Origin: Halostagnicola sp. A-GB9-2
GTDB lineage: Archaea > Halobacteriota > Halobacteria > Halobacteriales > Natrialbaceae
Assembly (NCBI RefSeq): GCF_030068615.1
Contig: NZ_JASJOC010000001.1
Span: 937,045 to 1,001,044 of the forward strand
Reading direction: 5' to 3'
DNA length: 64,000 nucleotides
A model generated the notes under the pieces. That model searched no databases. It was not told where the DNA came from and saw nothing but the letters and a program-made list of their open reading frames with translations. The position numbers were made by a program, and so were the translations under genes. This document shows, piece by piece, positions 16,384-25,363 of the stretch. How positions within the stretch are numbered: the first letter of the stretch is position 1; each line of letters opens with the position of its first letter.

Positions 16384-16741
16384 TTTCTCTTCAGTAGGCT
16401 CTGGTGAATCACTAGACGCCGTCGACTTCTATGGACGAAGGGTAGGTCCGAGAGGTGCTATTCTAAACAATTCCAGCCACAACCTCAGAAGAATCCACGA
16501 GAAGAGAGCGAGTAGACTCCGTCACAGTCTCTCCAATATTTCCCAACCTAACGCCGTATGGCGACTCACCAAAGCTCTCCAGTACAACACTCCGAACAAG
16601 TCACTCCGATAACTCGAGTCATCACGAAGCCCAGCGACCTTCTCGAGGATTCGCCCACCGAACGACACTGGAATGTGCCTGCAGGACGCGTACCTGCGCC
16701 CAACACAGAGATGCAGTCGATCAAGGTGTGACAGTGGGAAT
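16384..16741. other. Intergenic stretch without a convincing gene
   Basis: About 360 nt between the tRNA-trailing element and the secreted hydrolase. A minus-strand frame over roughly 16525-16720 has a protein-like stretch but no start, no recognisable family and no promoter. It may be a decayed gene or mobile-element remnant. The promoter of the hydrolase must lie at the right end. Confidence 0.4.
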
Positions 16742-17644
16742 ATGAACGAAACACACGCGAACTCGACCGGCGAAACGCACGAAAATGGAGGTGGGTCGGC
16801 GACGGTCAGCCGACGGCGGATGCTTCGAACGACGGCAGTGACGGCCGTCGGTAGTGCCGGTCTCGCCGGGATAACCGGGTCGGCTTCGGCAACCGGATTC
16901 ACGGGATGTGAAGACTGGGAGGAGGCACCCGCGGAGTACCCGGAGATCGATCTCACTACCGGCAATCCATCAGCGGCGAATTTCGAGGACCTCGAGGACG
17001 AATCGGAACTCGTCGTTTTCGTCCACGGCTGGCTCGGACTCGAGACGAGCACGGACCAGGCGTACACGCTCGAGCGAGCCCTCGAAGAGAACGAATACGA
17101 CGCGCCGGTTGCCGCGGCCTCGTGGGAGGCGGACACGCGAAATTACTGGCGCGCGGAGAGCAGAACCGAGACGGCCGGTCAACGGCTCGCGTCGTGGCTC
17201 GAGTCCGACCGAGTCGACCTCGAGGAAACGACGGTTCGGCTGGTTGGGCACTCGCTGGGTGGCCGGGCGTGTCTCGAGACGCTCACCGCGCTAGGCGGCG
17301 AGGAGGTCATCGAAACCGTCACACTGGTCGGCACCGCCGCGGACGACGATTCGGTCTGTACTGAGGGGGCGTACGCTTATGCCATCGACGCCAGCGCTGA
17401 GGCGGTCTACAACTATCACTCCGAAAACGACGACAGCGTCTGTTACGGCTACGACCTCCAGTCGCTTTCGAGCGGCCTCGGCTGCGGCGGTGCCGACTGT
17501 AGCGGCGGCCTGCTCGGCGACGACAGCGGTTCGACCCTGGACAACTACACCGACCTGAACGTGACCGACGAGGTCAACGATCACTGTGCGTACACGAAAT
17601 CGGGTGTCGGTTGCGTTCCACAGATCGTCGACGACTTCGAGTAA
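16742..17644 (+). CDS. Tat-secreted alpha/beta hydrolase (lipase/esterase-like)
   Basis: 300 residues from ATG 16742. The twin-arginine signal SRRRMLRTTAVTAVGSAG (about residues 19-36) ends with an Ala-x-Ala site (ASATG). The mature part has the oxyanion strand VVFVHGW and the nucleophile elbow GHSLGG, with a late Asp/His region (NDHCAYTK) that could complete the triad. Several Cys residues suggest disulfides outside the cell. There is no lipobox, so it should be released or cell-wall associated. Substrate unknown; secreted haloarchaeal lipases and esterases have this form. Confidence 0.85.
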   Translation: MNETHANSTGETHENGGGSATVSRRRMLRTTAVTAVGSAGLAGITGSASATGFTGCEDWEEAPAEYPEIDLTTGNPSAANFEDLEDESELVVFVHGWLGLETSTDQAYTLERALEENEYDAPVAAASWEADTRNYWRAESRTETAGQRLASWLESDRVDLEETTVRLVGHSLGGRACLETLTALGGEEVIETVTLVGTAADDDSVCTEGAYAYAIDASAEAVYNYHSENDDSVCYGYDLQSLSSGLGCGGADCSGGLLGDDSGSTLDNYTDLNVTDEVNDHCAYTKSGVGCVPQIVDDFE

Positions 17645-17712
17645 TCGGTACTCGAGACTCGAGGTTACCTACTGACGCGAAACCACGGAGCGTCGCCACT
17701 CGAAGGGTTGAA

Positions 17713-18156
17713 ACTGGGTGAGAGGAATAAGCCCCCTTCTGTTCATCCCGGCATTCGGCTGAGCGTTCGCGTCGCCCGCTCTCGCGGCGCGTTCGGGCTA
17801 CCAGCGACGCGAACTTGCACCGGTGAGGATTCGCCGTTCCATCGCTCCTCGGCCGTCGACAGCCGATCGCATCGAGCGATCTGCGATTTCGAATCGCACT
17901 TGCCAGCTGTCTGCCCTCTGCGGGTTCACTCCCCTTCCTCTCGGTCAGGTTCGCACGCATCATCGGTCGGGCCGAGACGTGTCGTTTCTGTTCCAGAGCC
18001 AGCGGTCTCCCGCTCCGGATTTGCATCCGGTCACCCGCCCGAACGGTGGGGGGACTTTCCTCGCGAGCGCGAACCGACCTCAAGGGGCGGAACACGTTGG
18101 ACAGCCGACTCGTCGCCGAGTCAGCCGCCGCGGCAGCCAGGCTCTCTCTCCCAGTT
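17713..18156 (-). ncRNA. rnpB: RNase P RNA
   Basis: The minus strand holds the two universal RNase P signatures: GAGGAAAGTCC near the 5' side (about 18063-18053) and ACAGAAGGGGGCTTATT near the 3' end (about 17741-17725), which together form P4. The ends pair as P1 (CTGGG...GAGAG at 18154 onward with CTCTCACCCAG ending at 17714). The length, about 444 nt, matches haloarchaeal type A RNAs. It cleaves the 5' leader from pre-tRNA. An open frame across this DNA (17574-18203, minus) is not a gene. Confidence 0.95.
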
Positions 18157-18173
18157 ATCGTAGGGTCGGGGGC

Positions 18174-18182
18174 CGAATAAGT
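18174..18182 (-). promoter_or_regulatory. TATA-like box for RNase P RNA
   Basis: Minus-strand ACTTATTCG lies about 22 nt before the inferred RNA 5' end at 18156, the spacing expected for an archaeal promoter. Confidence 0.5.
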
Positions 18183-18254
18183 CCCTCGGTCGGCAACACT
18201 CACCGGATTTCTGAATGGAAGCGCTTTAGGGTCTCAACATACATGTACATTTGT

Positions 18255-18857
18255 ATGTCCCAGCGACAGGGCGTCGACCTTTCCTACGAAGACGGTGCAC
18301 GTGCGGCCGAACTCGCACGAGAATCCGTCGAGTCTTTCGTACTCAACGGTCAACGAGAACATCCAGGTAGCATGCGAGAAGCGTTTTACGAGCGAACGGG
18401 CGCGTTCGTCCGCCTCGAGTCGACTCGAGGCCGCGGAAGCCTCCGCGGCTGTGCCGGCGGCTACCGATCTGATGATCAACTCGGACACGTCATCGTCGAC
18501 GCAGCGATCGAAGCTGCAAGCGACGATTCGTGCGGTTCTGAGGTGACACCCTCGGAACTCGACAACCTCACCGTCTCGGTGTGTACCGTCAAGAACGTAC
18601 TGTTGACCGACGATCCGCTCGAGGATATCGAGCTCGGAAGCCACGGCGTCGCCGTCGACGGCGGCGGCAAAAGCGGTTGGCTCTACCCGACCGTCCCCGT
18701 CCAGAACGACTGGAGCGAGCGCGAGTACCTCGACCGAGCGTGTCGGAAAGCCCGACTCCCACCGACGGCGTGGCAGGACGACGATGTCGTCGTCACGCTC
18801 TTCGAAGGTCAGGTCTTCCGCGAACGCGAAGCCGACGGAAGCGTCGAACAGGTATAA
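18255..18857 (+). CDS. AMMECR1 domain protein (TIGR00296)
   Basis: 200 residues from ATG 18255; upstream in-frame codons run into the RNase P RNA region and are not used. The hallmark RGSLRGCAGG (about residues 62-71) is present, as are the conserved TVSVCTVKNV-like segment and GWLYPTVPV. The AMMECR1 fold is universal and repeatedly seen in archaea; its biochemical role is unsettled, with links to MEMO-type proteins. The gene is divergent from RNase P RNA. Confidence 0.88.
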   Translation: MSQRQGVDLSYEDGARAAELARESVESFVLNGQREHPGSMREAFYERTGAFVRLESTRGRGSLRGCAGGYRSDDQLGHVIVDAAIEAASDDSCGSEVTPSELDNLTVSVCTVKNVLLTDDPLEDIELGSHGVAVDGGGKSGWLYPTVPVQNDWSEREYLDRACRKARLPPTAWQDDDVVVTLFEGQVFREREADGSVEQV

Positions 18858-19017
18858 TCGGCGACCGAATTCTCCGACGAAATCCCGGTCAGCGAGCCGG
18901 TCGCCTCTCGATCTCCCTTGAATGTGCTAATGGGTCGAAGAGTAGTCAGCGTCGTTGATACGTTACAGACGCCGAACACCGGGGCCGCAATGAGAAAGAC
19001 GGCTACTGATAGCCGTG

Positions 19018-20178
19018 CTACTCCGCTGGATCTCCGAATCCGACCGCCTCCGCATCCCCCAGACAGCGTTCGCTCGCCGCCTCGAGATCGGGTTCTCGAA
19101 CGATCTCCCCGTCTCGAACCAGCGGCTCGAGGAGCGCTTTTCCCCCATCGGGAGCGTCGCCGTCCGCGAGCGCGACGTGGTGGCCGCCCTCCGGAGTCCG
19201 GTACACGTCTTTGACACCCGAGAGCTTGCCCCGCTTCGAGATGGGTTCGCCCTCGAGTTCGACGATATCGAGGCTGAAATCGAGCGGGTCCCTGTTCGTG
19301 ATGTGGCTCCCGACGCCGAAGCCGTCGGCGACGTCTCGGAGGTTCCGAATCGAGGCTGGACCGATGCCGCCGCTACAGAAGATATCGACGTCCTCGAAGC
19401 CTCGAGCGTCGAGTTCCCAGCGGATTTCTCGAACGATGTGTCGGAAGTCGCCGCGGCGGGAACCGGTGGTATCGAGGCGGACACCGTCGAGTCGGTCGCC
19501 GAGCGTGTCCGCGGCGAGCAACGTTTCGCTCTTTTCGTCCCAGAAAGTATCCGTTAGCGCGATTCGGGGAACGTCTTCGGGAACCGCCTCGTCGAATGCC
19601 TCCCACGCCGCCGCCTGGTTTCCTTCGCCGAAGGCGAACATGAGCGCGTGGGGCATCGTTCCACTGGCCTCGCGCTCGAGCAGTTCCCCCGCGGCGACGT
19701 GAGAAAAGCCGTCGAAGCCGGCGAGTAACGCGGCGCGTTCGACCGTCGTCGCGATCGAGGGATGGACGTGGCGAGCGCCGAAGGAGAGAAGCGTCGAATC
19801 GGGCGCGGCGAGTCGAGCCTCGAGGGCCGCGGTCGCGAAGCCGCTCGGCTGAGAGAGAAAGCCAAGCAGTGCAGTCTCGAGTTCGGCGAACTCGAGGTAG
19901 GGACCTTCGATTCGGGCGACGGGCCCACCGTCGAAGAGCTGTCCGTCCGGCAGGGCATCGATAGCAACGGCTCGTCCCTCGAACAGCGTTGCGATATCGG
20001 CGATCCCAGTGAAGACCGAAAACTCGCCGGTCGGGAACTGATCTGCGGTCACTTCGGCGACGACGTGAGGATTCTTTCCAGCGTGCTCGAGGGTGGTCTG
20101 CGTCCGGTCGAAGTAGGCGTCGGTCGCAGTGCCCTCGAGAATCGCCTCCGCTGTGACGGTCTCGAACGGGTTCGACAT
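19018..20178 (-). CDS. pncB: Nicotinate phosphoribosyltransferase
   Basis: 386 residues, complete. The archaeal-type enzyme converts nicotinate and PRPP to nicotinate mononucleotide. Visible features: an N-terminal T-D-A-Y-F segment, LSFGARHVHP (about 139-148), the phosphoribosyl-binding RLDTTGSRRGDF near 240, and CSGGIGPASIRNL (about 280) with VGSHITNRDPLDF, all typical of NAPRTase. A nicotinamidase candidate lies 3.4 kb downstream in the window and NAD synthetase beyond, so the whole salvage route to NAD is nearby though not in one operon. Confidence 0.92.
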   Translation of the reverse strand: MSNPFETVTAEAILEGTATDAYFDRTQTTLEHAGKNPHVVAEVTADQFPTGEFSVFTGIADIATLFEGRAVAIDALPDGQLFDGGPVARIEGPYLEFAELETALLGFLSQPSGFATAALEARLAAPDSTLLSFGARHVHPSIATTVERAALLAGFDGFSHVAAGELLEREASGTMPHALMFAFGEGNQAAAWEAFDEAVPEDVPRIALTDTFWDEKSETLLAADTLGDRLDGVRLDTTGSRRGDFRHIVREIRWELDARGFEDVDIFCSGGIGPASIRNLRDVADGFGVGSHITNRDPLDFSLDIVELEGEPISKRGKLSGVKDVYRTPEGGHHVALADGDAPDGGKALLEPLVRDGEIVREPDLEAASERCLGDAEAVGFGDPAE

Positions 20179-20271
20179 ACCCTCGCTTTCCGACGGAGGG
20201 CGAAAAAGCTACCCGTCTGTCGGTGACGACGAAGTGTTGACACCCTTGACGCTGGACGAGAGCAACACCGG

Positions 20272-21825
20272 CTATCCCGTAGCCCCTACAGCGACCGGGG
20301 AACGCTCAGAAGCGGGCGTAATGGATGTGTTCGAGACCGAACCGACGTCGTGTACTTCGGCGAGTTCGCCGACAGTCGGTGCGGCGACGATTTCGACTCG
20401 GTCGTCGACGACGGCGGCGTGATACGCACCCTCGAACGGCCCGTCGTCGATTAGATACGTTTGACCGCCGTCATCCGTGGCGGTTGATTCGTCCGCGTCG
20501 GTCGCCGCCGCGTCGTGGTTTTCGAGGAGTTCGACGTACGCGTTGGCAAAGCGCTCGGCGTCGGTATCGCTGTCCCACTCGAGGTGCCAGACGTGACCGA
20601 GTCGGTCGTCCTCGGCGTCTCGATCCTGGTACGCGACGAAGCTGTCGCCGGCCCAACCGTCGGTCGTCGGGTGGGAGTAGTTGTACGGCGAGAGGGGTGC
20701 GGTTCCGTCGCTTTCCGCACCCTGGCCGTCGTCGACGCCCTCATCGATCGGCCGGTCGATGACGCCGTTGGCCCACAGCGATGCAAACAGCGTCGCTTCC
20801 CCGACGGTCTCGACGTGCGGGCCGCCGTCGTCGTCCGTCGCCGGCTCCCAGTTCGAACTCGAGCGGTCCGGCACCTCGACGGTGACCGGCTCGGTGTCCG
20901 GATACAGTTCGGGATGGATCACCTGCGACGTGCTCACCGGGCGGTTTTCGTAGGCCTCGTCGACGGCCTCCCAACCGTAGCGTTCATGGAGGGACTCGAC
21001 GAACGTCGGGCCCTCGGAGTATGGCGCGTAGATCGAGAGGAAGAGGCCGATATTGGACGGCTGACCGACCGGTTCGTCCGGTCCGTCGGGATCGTCGGGC
21101 GCCCCGCTATCGGGCAGACACTCCCATGCAGATCCACAACGCTGGTCGTACAGGTGCGGAACGTAGTTCGCTTCGCCCTCGATGAGCGCGTTTTCGGCTC
21201 GTTGTTCGTCGGCGGTTTTGCCTTCTCGCTCGAGGCCGAACTGCTGGTCCTGTAGCGCGTGGACGAGTTCGTGGACTAACGTGGTTCGATCGATCCGGAT
21301 CTCGTCGGTATCGTCGGTGACGATGACGATCCGGTCGGCGCTGTAGTAGCCCTGCACGGAGTCTCCGTAGAGTTCCTCGAGCGCGTCGTTGACATCGGTG
21401 TCTCCGTCGACGACGAACGCTCCGCGCCATAGTTCGTTGGTAGCCGGAGAGGCGGGATCTGCCGAGCCGATCACGCCGGATCGCTCGCGGAACTCGTCGC
21501 GACTCACGACCTCGACCGAAACGTCGTGTTCGAACTTCTGTTCTCGGACGACCTCAATTCGGGCCATCGACCGGTATTTGAGCGCCTCGAGTTCGGCTTC
21601 GGAAAGCGCCGCCGGATCGTCGATCTCGAGGATGTCGTCGTAGGCGTACTCTCCGACGTATCCGAGGTCTCGGTCCGTGTCGAACTGCTCGGGTCCGCTC
21701 GGTCCGAACGGGAGCGTGCACCCGGAAAGAACGATCAGAACGGCAATCGCGACCAATCCGAGTCGCCGCGACCGCGCGGGAGGACTCGAGCGCGGCGACG
21801 GTCCTGACGGCGTCGATCCGGTCAT
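20272..21825 (-). CDS. Secreted HExxH metalloprotease lipoprotein (Hvo_1808 type), copy 2
   Basis: 517 residues. The signal sequence ends in VLSGC, lipidated Cys at 36. The zinc motif HELVH is at 185-189 followed by ALQDQQF, and EGEAN near 216-220 offers a Glu third ligand as in gluzincin-type enzymes. A second domain (about 390-450) contains the GWAGDSFVAY and W-H-L-E-W-D-S-D segment also found in the neighbour. It overlaps the upstream paralogue by 4 nt (ATGA), so the pair is one operon with coupled translation. Substrates unknown; both active-site motifs are intact. Confidence 0.85.
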   Translation of the reverse strand: MTGSTPSGPSPRSSPPARSRRLGLVAIAVLIVLSGCTLPFGPSGPEQFDTDRDLGYVGEYAYDDILEIDDPAALSEAELEALKYRSMARIEVVREQKFEHDVSVEVVSRDEFRERSGVIGSADPASPATNELWRGAFVVDGDTDVNDALEELYGDSVQGYYSADRIVIVTDDTDEIRIDRTTLVHELVHALQDQQFGLEREGKTADEQRAENALIEGEANYVPHLYDQRCGSAWECLPDSGAPDDPDGPDEPVGQPSNIGLFLSIYAPYSEGPTFVESLHERYGWEAVDEAYENRPVSTSQVIHPELYPDTEPVTVEVPDRSSSNWEPATDDDGGPHVETVGEATLFASLWANGVIDRPIDEGVDDGQGAESDGTAPLSPYNYSHPTTDGWAGDSFVAYQDRDAEDDRLGHVWHLEWDSDTDAERFANAYVELLENHDAAATDADESTATDDGGQTYLIDDGPFEGAYHAAVVDDRVEIVAAPTVGELAEVHDVGSVSNTSITPASERSPVAVGATG

Positions 21826-23474
21826 CGAGAAACACGAGCGGCGAGCGCGCCCACGAGTAGCGCCGCCAGCCCGATGGCGACTCCGAATCCGGGTATCGGC
21901 TCGGCGCTGGTCGTCTCGGTTTCGTCCGAGTCATCCGCGTCAGATTCGTTTTCGGCCCCCGCATCGGTTGCGTTCGCATCCAACTCGAGCGTGTCCTCGC
22001 CCGCTGGCGCAGCGTCGGCGTCGAGTTCCGACAGTTCCGAGACCGAGGGCGCACGAACGACGGTCACGCTCTCGTCGTCGTGATCGACGAAGTACGCTCC
22101 CGGATAGCCGGTTTCGTCGTCGATCTCGAACGTGTCCCGATGGTCGTCGACCTCGTCCGCATCGTGGATATCGAGGAGTTCGAGATAGCCGTCGAGGAAC
22201 TGCTCGGCGTCGTTCTCCGAATCCCACTCGGTCTGCCAGACGTAGCCGCTGTCCTCGACCGAGTCGTTTTCGCCGACGTAGGTGACGAGTTCGTCGCCGG
22301 CCCAGCCGTCGGTGTAGTCGTGATCGTACTCGATCCCCGCGATTTCGCCGAACGGTCCGTCGGGGAGTAACTCGCCGACGCCGATCACTGACTCCCCACC
22401 GTCGAGGCCGTCAGCAGCGAACATCGCGACCAGCGTCGCTTCGCCGACGGAATCGTTGGCGACTTCTCCGTCTACTTCGTGCTGACTCCAGTTCTCGCTC
22501 GATCGATCCTCGAGTTCGATCTCGCGCGGTTCGCGGTCCTCGCCGGGTCGGATCACTTCGGAGGTACTCGCCGGCGGATCGTCGTAGGTAGCGTCGAGTG
22601 CGTCCCAGTCGTACGCGTCGTCGCCCTGCCGATCTCCCTCGAGAATCGAGTCGACGTATCCGGGGCCGTCATCGTACGGGAAAAACGTCGTGAGGTAGAG
22701 TCCCCAGTTGATCGCCGGGGGCTCTTCCGGAGAGTCCGTGGACGGGAGGGTGCACGCCCACTCGTCCTCGCATCGCTCCTCGTATTCGGTCTCGACCCAG
22801 ACCGCGTCGCCTTCGATTAGACCGTTCTTTGCGTTGTCCTGATCCTGCGTCTCGCGGTCGTAACTCGTCAGGTCGAAGTGTTGGTCCTGCAGCGCGTGGA
22901 GCAGTTCGTGACCGAGCGTGATCTCGTTCAACTCGGGTTCGTCGGAGTTATCAGAGACAATGACGATTTCGTCGGTTTCAGGATCGTAGTAGCCGGCGAC
23001 CGAGCCGTCGTATAGCGCTTCGTGTTCGCCGATCGCGTCAGTCTGGCGATCGGCCATGAACAGCGCCTCGAGCCGAACGTTCTCGTGGAGCCGTTCGTCG
23101 GCGTTGGGATCCGTCACCATCGCGTCGTCTTGGGCCTGGAACTCCTCGCGAGAGATGACATCGACCGAGACCTCGTCCTGGAACGTCAGCCCGCGAATGG
23201 TCTCAACTCGAGCCATCGACCGGCTGATAACGCCGTCGAGGTCGTCGTCGGAAACGGTTCCGTCATCGCTCTCGTCGACGGAAAGCTCGTCGTCGTACCA
23301 GTAGCCCTCGACGTACCCGACGGTGTCTTCCGTCGACGGATCGTCGGGCCGGTCCTGCGTCGGACCGTCGCCGATCGACAGGAGGGGGAATCCCGCACCG
23401 GCGACCACAACTAACAGCGAGACTATCGAAAGGACGAGGACGACACCGAGTACCCGCGTTCGCGTCGGGTTCAT
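21822..23474 (-). CDS. Secreted HExxH metalloprotease with PGF-CTERM-like anchor (Hvo_1808 type), copy 1
   Basis: 550 residues from ATG 23474 (a GTG at 23489 is an alternative). An N-terminal hydrophobic signal without a lipobox, the HELLHALQDQHF motif, a downstream IEGDA segment, and the same GWAGDELVTY / W-Q-T-E-W-D-S-E second domain as its neighbour. The C-terminus has a Thr/Glu-rich stretch, then PIPGFGVAIGLAALLVGALA and a basic tail: a PGF-CTERM-like signal for archaeosortase A. The tandem copies therefore share a catalytic fold but are held at the surface differently, one by a lipid, one by C-terminal processing. Confidence 0.87.
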   Translation of the reverse strand: MNPTRTRVLGVVLVLSIVSLLVVVAGAGFPLLSIGDGPTQDRPDDPSTEDTVGYVEGYWYDDELSVDESDDGTVSDDDLDGVISRSMARVETIRGLTFQDEVSVDVISREEFQAQDDAMVTDPNADERLHENVRLEALFMADRQTDAIGEHEALYDGSVAGYYDPETDEIVIVSDNSDEPELNEITLGHELLHALQDQHFDLTSYDRETQDQDNAKNGLIEGDAVWVETEYEERCEDEWACTLPSTDSPEEPPAINWGLYLTTFFPYDDGPGYVDSILEGDRQGDDAYDWDALDATYDDPPASTSEVIRPGEDREPREIELEDRSSENWSQHEVDGEVANDSVGEATLVAMFAADGLDGGESVIGVGELLPDGPFGEIAGIEYDHDYTDGWAGDELVTYVGENDSVEDSGYVWQTEWDSENDAEQFLDGYLELLDIHDADEVDDHRDTFEIDDETGYPGAYFVDHDDESVTVVRAPSVSELSELDADAAPAGEDTLELDANATDAGAENESDADDSDETETTSAEPIPGFGVAIGLAALLVGALAARVSR

Positions 23475-23594
23475 TCGAGACAGATACACTGTCTTGGCAA
23501 GCGAGTGTAAAAAGCACGATGGTCAGAGCGAGCGCACCGGGACCAGAACAAACCTGGCGTGAACGTTTTTACGACCATTCGCCTAAAATCGAGT

Positions 23595-24170
23595 ATGGAT
23601 CTCGAGTCAGACAGCACCGCGGTCGTCGTGGTCGATATGCAAAACGCGTTCTGTCACCCCGACGGCTCGTTGTACGCGCCGGGGAGCGAATCAGTTATCG
23701 ATCCGATATCCGATCTTGTTTCGCGTGCTCGCGAGACTGGAACGCAGATCGTCTACACGCGCGACGTTCACCCGCCCGAACAGTTCGAAGACGCCCACTA
23801 CTACGACGAGTTCGAGCAGTGGGGAGAGCACGTCCTCGAGGGATCGTGGGACGCCGAACTCGTCGACGAACTCGCGGTCGAGGACGGCGATCACGTCGTC
23901 GAAAAACACACCTACGACGCGTTCCACCAGACCGAACTCGAGGGATGGCTGAACGCTCGCGGAATCGACGATCTGGTCCTCTGTGGGACGCTCGCTAACG
24001 TCTGCGTGCTCCACACGGGCGGTAGTGCGGGACTTCGAGACTTCCGCCCGCTCATGGTCGAAGACTGTATCGGTGCGATCGAGGAAGGTCACCGCGAGTA
24101 CACTCTCGACCACGCCGAGTGGCTGTTCGGAGAAGTTATCCAGAGCGACGAACTCGAGTTCGACGGCTGA
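23595..24170 (+). CDS. Isochorismatase-family hydrolase, probable nicotinamidase
   Basis: 191 residues from ATG 23595. The cysteine hydrolase triad of the family is visible: Asp in VVVDMQNAF (about residue 13), Lys in VVEKHTYDAF (about 100), and Cys in LANVCVLHT (about 136). H-P-P-E-Q near 61-65 may supply metal ligands as in nicotinamidase. Nicotinamide to nicotinate conversion would feed PncB encoded 3.4 kb away. Other isochorismatase-fold activities cannot be excluded. Confidence 0.8.
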   Translation: MDLESDSTAVVVVDMQNAFCHPDGSLYAPGSESVIDPISDLVSRARETGTQIVYTRDVHPPEQFEDAHYYDEFEQWGEHVLEGSWDAELVDELAVEDGDHVVEKHTYDAFHQTELEGWLNARGIDDLVLCGTLANVCVLHTGGSAGLRDFRPLMVEDCIGAIEEGHREYTLDHAEWLFGEVIQSDELEFDG

Positions 24171-24176
24171 ACCGCC

Positions 24177-25115
24177 TCACTCTCCCTCCTCAGCCGATGT
24201 CGTGCCGTCCGCTCGCCACCGATCGGGCTGGTCCTTCCACTCACCGATTCCGGAGGGATCGAGGTGGACGTGCGCGTCGCCGACATCCTCGAGGTTCCGA
24301 AGATCGTCGACGAGAGCCGACTCGATGTCGTGAGCCTGCCGAAACGGCATGTTGCCGTCGACCTCGACGTGGACTTCGACCTCGAGGACGGTGCCGTCGT
24401 AGAAGACGGTCAGATCGTGAACCCCCTTGACGTCGGGGTGGTCGCGCAACGTTTCGGTGATCCGCTCGCGCTGTTGGGGCGTCGCCGCCGCGCCGACGAG
24501 GTAGTCGAGGTTTTCGCGGCCAATACTGACGCCCTGGGAGATGACGAGGATGCTCACGAGCCCGCCGGCGATGGGATCGAGCATGGGAAACCCAAAGAGA
24601 ATGCCGGCAACCCCGACGAGCGCGGCGATGGACGTGTAGATATCGTTGAGACAGTCCGTCGCTAGCGCTTCTAGCGCCGTCGAACCGATATCCGCGTTTA
24701 CGTACTCGGTGTACCAATAGACGAGGTACATGTCGACGATCGCAAAGAGGAGCGCGCCGAACAGGAAGTAGCTGAACGTTACGTCGGTCCCGAAGACGAT
24801 CCCCTCGAGGGAACTATAGAGCAAATTGAGCCCGAGGAGTGCAATCACCGCACCGACGAACAGCGCCGTCAGCGGTTCGATCCGTTCGTGACCGTGGGGA
24901 TGAGTGTCGTCCGGTTCGTCGAACGAACTCCGGCCCCAGATGAGCACGACGACGCTCGCGATGAGATCCGCGATCGAGTGGGCGGCGTCGGCGATCAACG
25001 CGATACTCCCGAATAAGAGGCCTGCAGCGCCCTCGACGATGATTTTGACCGCATTGCCGAGGACGTTCGCCCACGAGGCGCGCGTAAATCCGCGCCGCTT
25101 CGAGTCGCCGTCCAT
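24177..25115 (-). CDS. CDF family cation efflux protein
   Basis: 312 residues: six transmembrane helices then a ferredoxin-like cytoplasmic domain. The helix 2 site reads ADAAHSIAD, with Asp and His ligands, and the loop after helix 3 has HPHGHERIE. The second metal pair lies near ATDCLNDIYTS. C-terminal domain shows the H-D-L-x-V and E-V-H-V-E-V strands of ZT-dimer domains. Transports divalent metals such as Zn2+, Mn2+ or Fe2+ out of the cell. It ends 6 nt from the convergent nicotinamidase-like gene. Confidence 0.9.
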   Translation of the reverse strand: MDGDSKRRGFTRASWANVLGNAVKIIVEGAAGLLFGSIALIADAAHSIADLIASVVVLIWGRSSFDEPDDTHPHGHERIEPLTALFVGAVIALLGLNLLYSSLEGIVFGTDVTFSYFLFGALLFAIVDMYLVYWYTEYVNADIGSTALEALATDCLNDIYTSIAALVGVAGILFGFPMLDPIAGGLVSILVISQGVSIGRENLDYLVGAAATPQQRERITETLRDHPDVKGVHDLTVFYDGTVLEVEVHVEVDGNMPFRQAHDIESALVDDLRNLEDVGDAHVHLDPSGIGEWKDQPDRWRADGTTSAEEGE

Positions 25116-25120
25116 ACTCG

Positions 25121-25139
25121 GTTTAGAGCCAGTCTAAAC
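25121..25139. promoter_or_regulatory. Perfect inverted repeat just upstream of the CDF gene
   Basis: GTTTAGA, a 5-nt spacer, and TCTAAAC form a perfect 7-bp dyad starting 6 nt before the CDF start codon. Its position over the probable transcription or translation start suggests an operator. Confidence 0.5.
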
Positions 25140-25241
25140 TTGGGTCTTTCCGTTCGAACTCGGAGACGCGTGCGAGTCCCGATTCGGAAGCGTCAGCGTC
25201 GAATTCATCCACAAATCTCTTTGTATCCCCATGAGTATGCC

Positions 25242-25348
25242 GGGATATCCGGGCGATGGGGCCCGCCTGATCCAACCGCCGGTCGTACTCGCGAACGAAA
25301 CACCGACGATTTCGACGAAAATCACGACTACCGGCTGACGGTCCCTGT
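25242..25348 (+). ncRNA. Fluoride riboswitch (crcB motif)
   Basis: The core matches the crcB RNA consensus. P1 is GGGCG (25251-25255) with CGCCT (25264-25268) around the 8-nt loop ATGGGGCC. P3 is GCCGGT (25278-25283) with ACCGGC (25330-25335). The 3' strand TGAC then GGTCCC (25340-25345) pairs with the loop GGGGCC (25258-25263) as the pseudoknot, with one G-U pair, followed by the conserved U. Compared with the well-known Thermotoga petrophila aptamer, the A-U long-range contacts (A25256 with U25336, A25338 with U25346) are kept; one position reads C where that RNA has U. P3 carries an unusually long extension. It ends 16 nt before a fluoride channel gene. A TATA-like CTTTGTATC lies about 25220. 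Confidence 0.88.
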
Positions 25349-25363
25349 TTCGACCACTCAGCC

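Noticed and set aside
16031-16741. Integrated provirus at tRNA-Arg
   Set aside because: T-arm copies suggest an attachment site, but no integrase, capsid or replication gene lies between the copies, which are only about 350 nt apart.
17574-18203. Open frame on the minus strand
   Set aside because: It covers the RNase P RNA, whose universal sequence motifs and terminal pairing explain the region.
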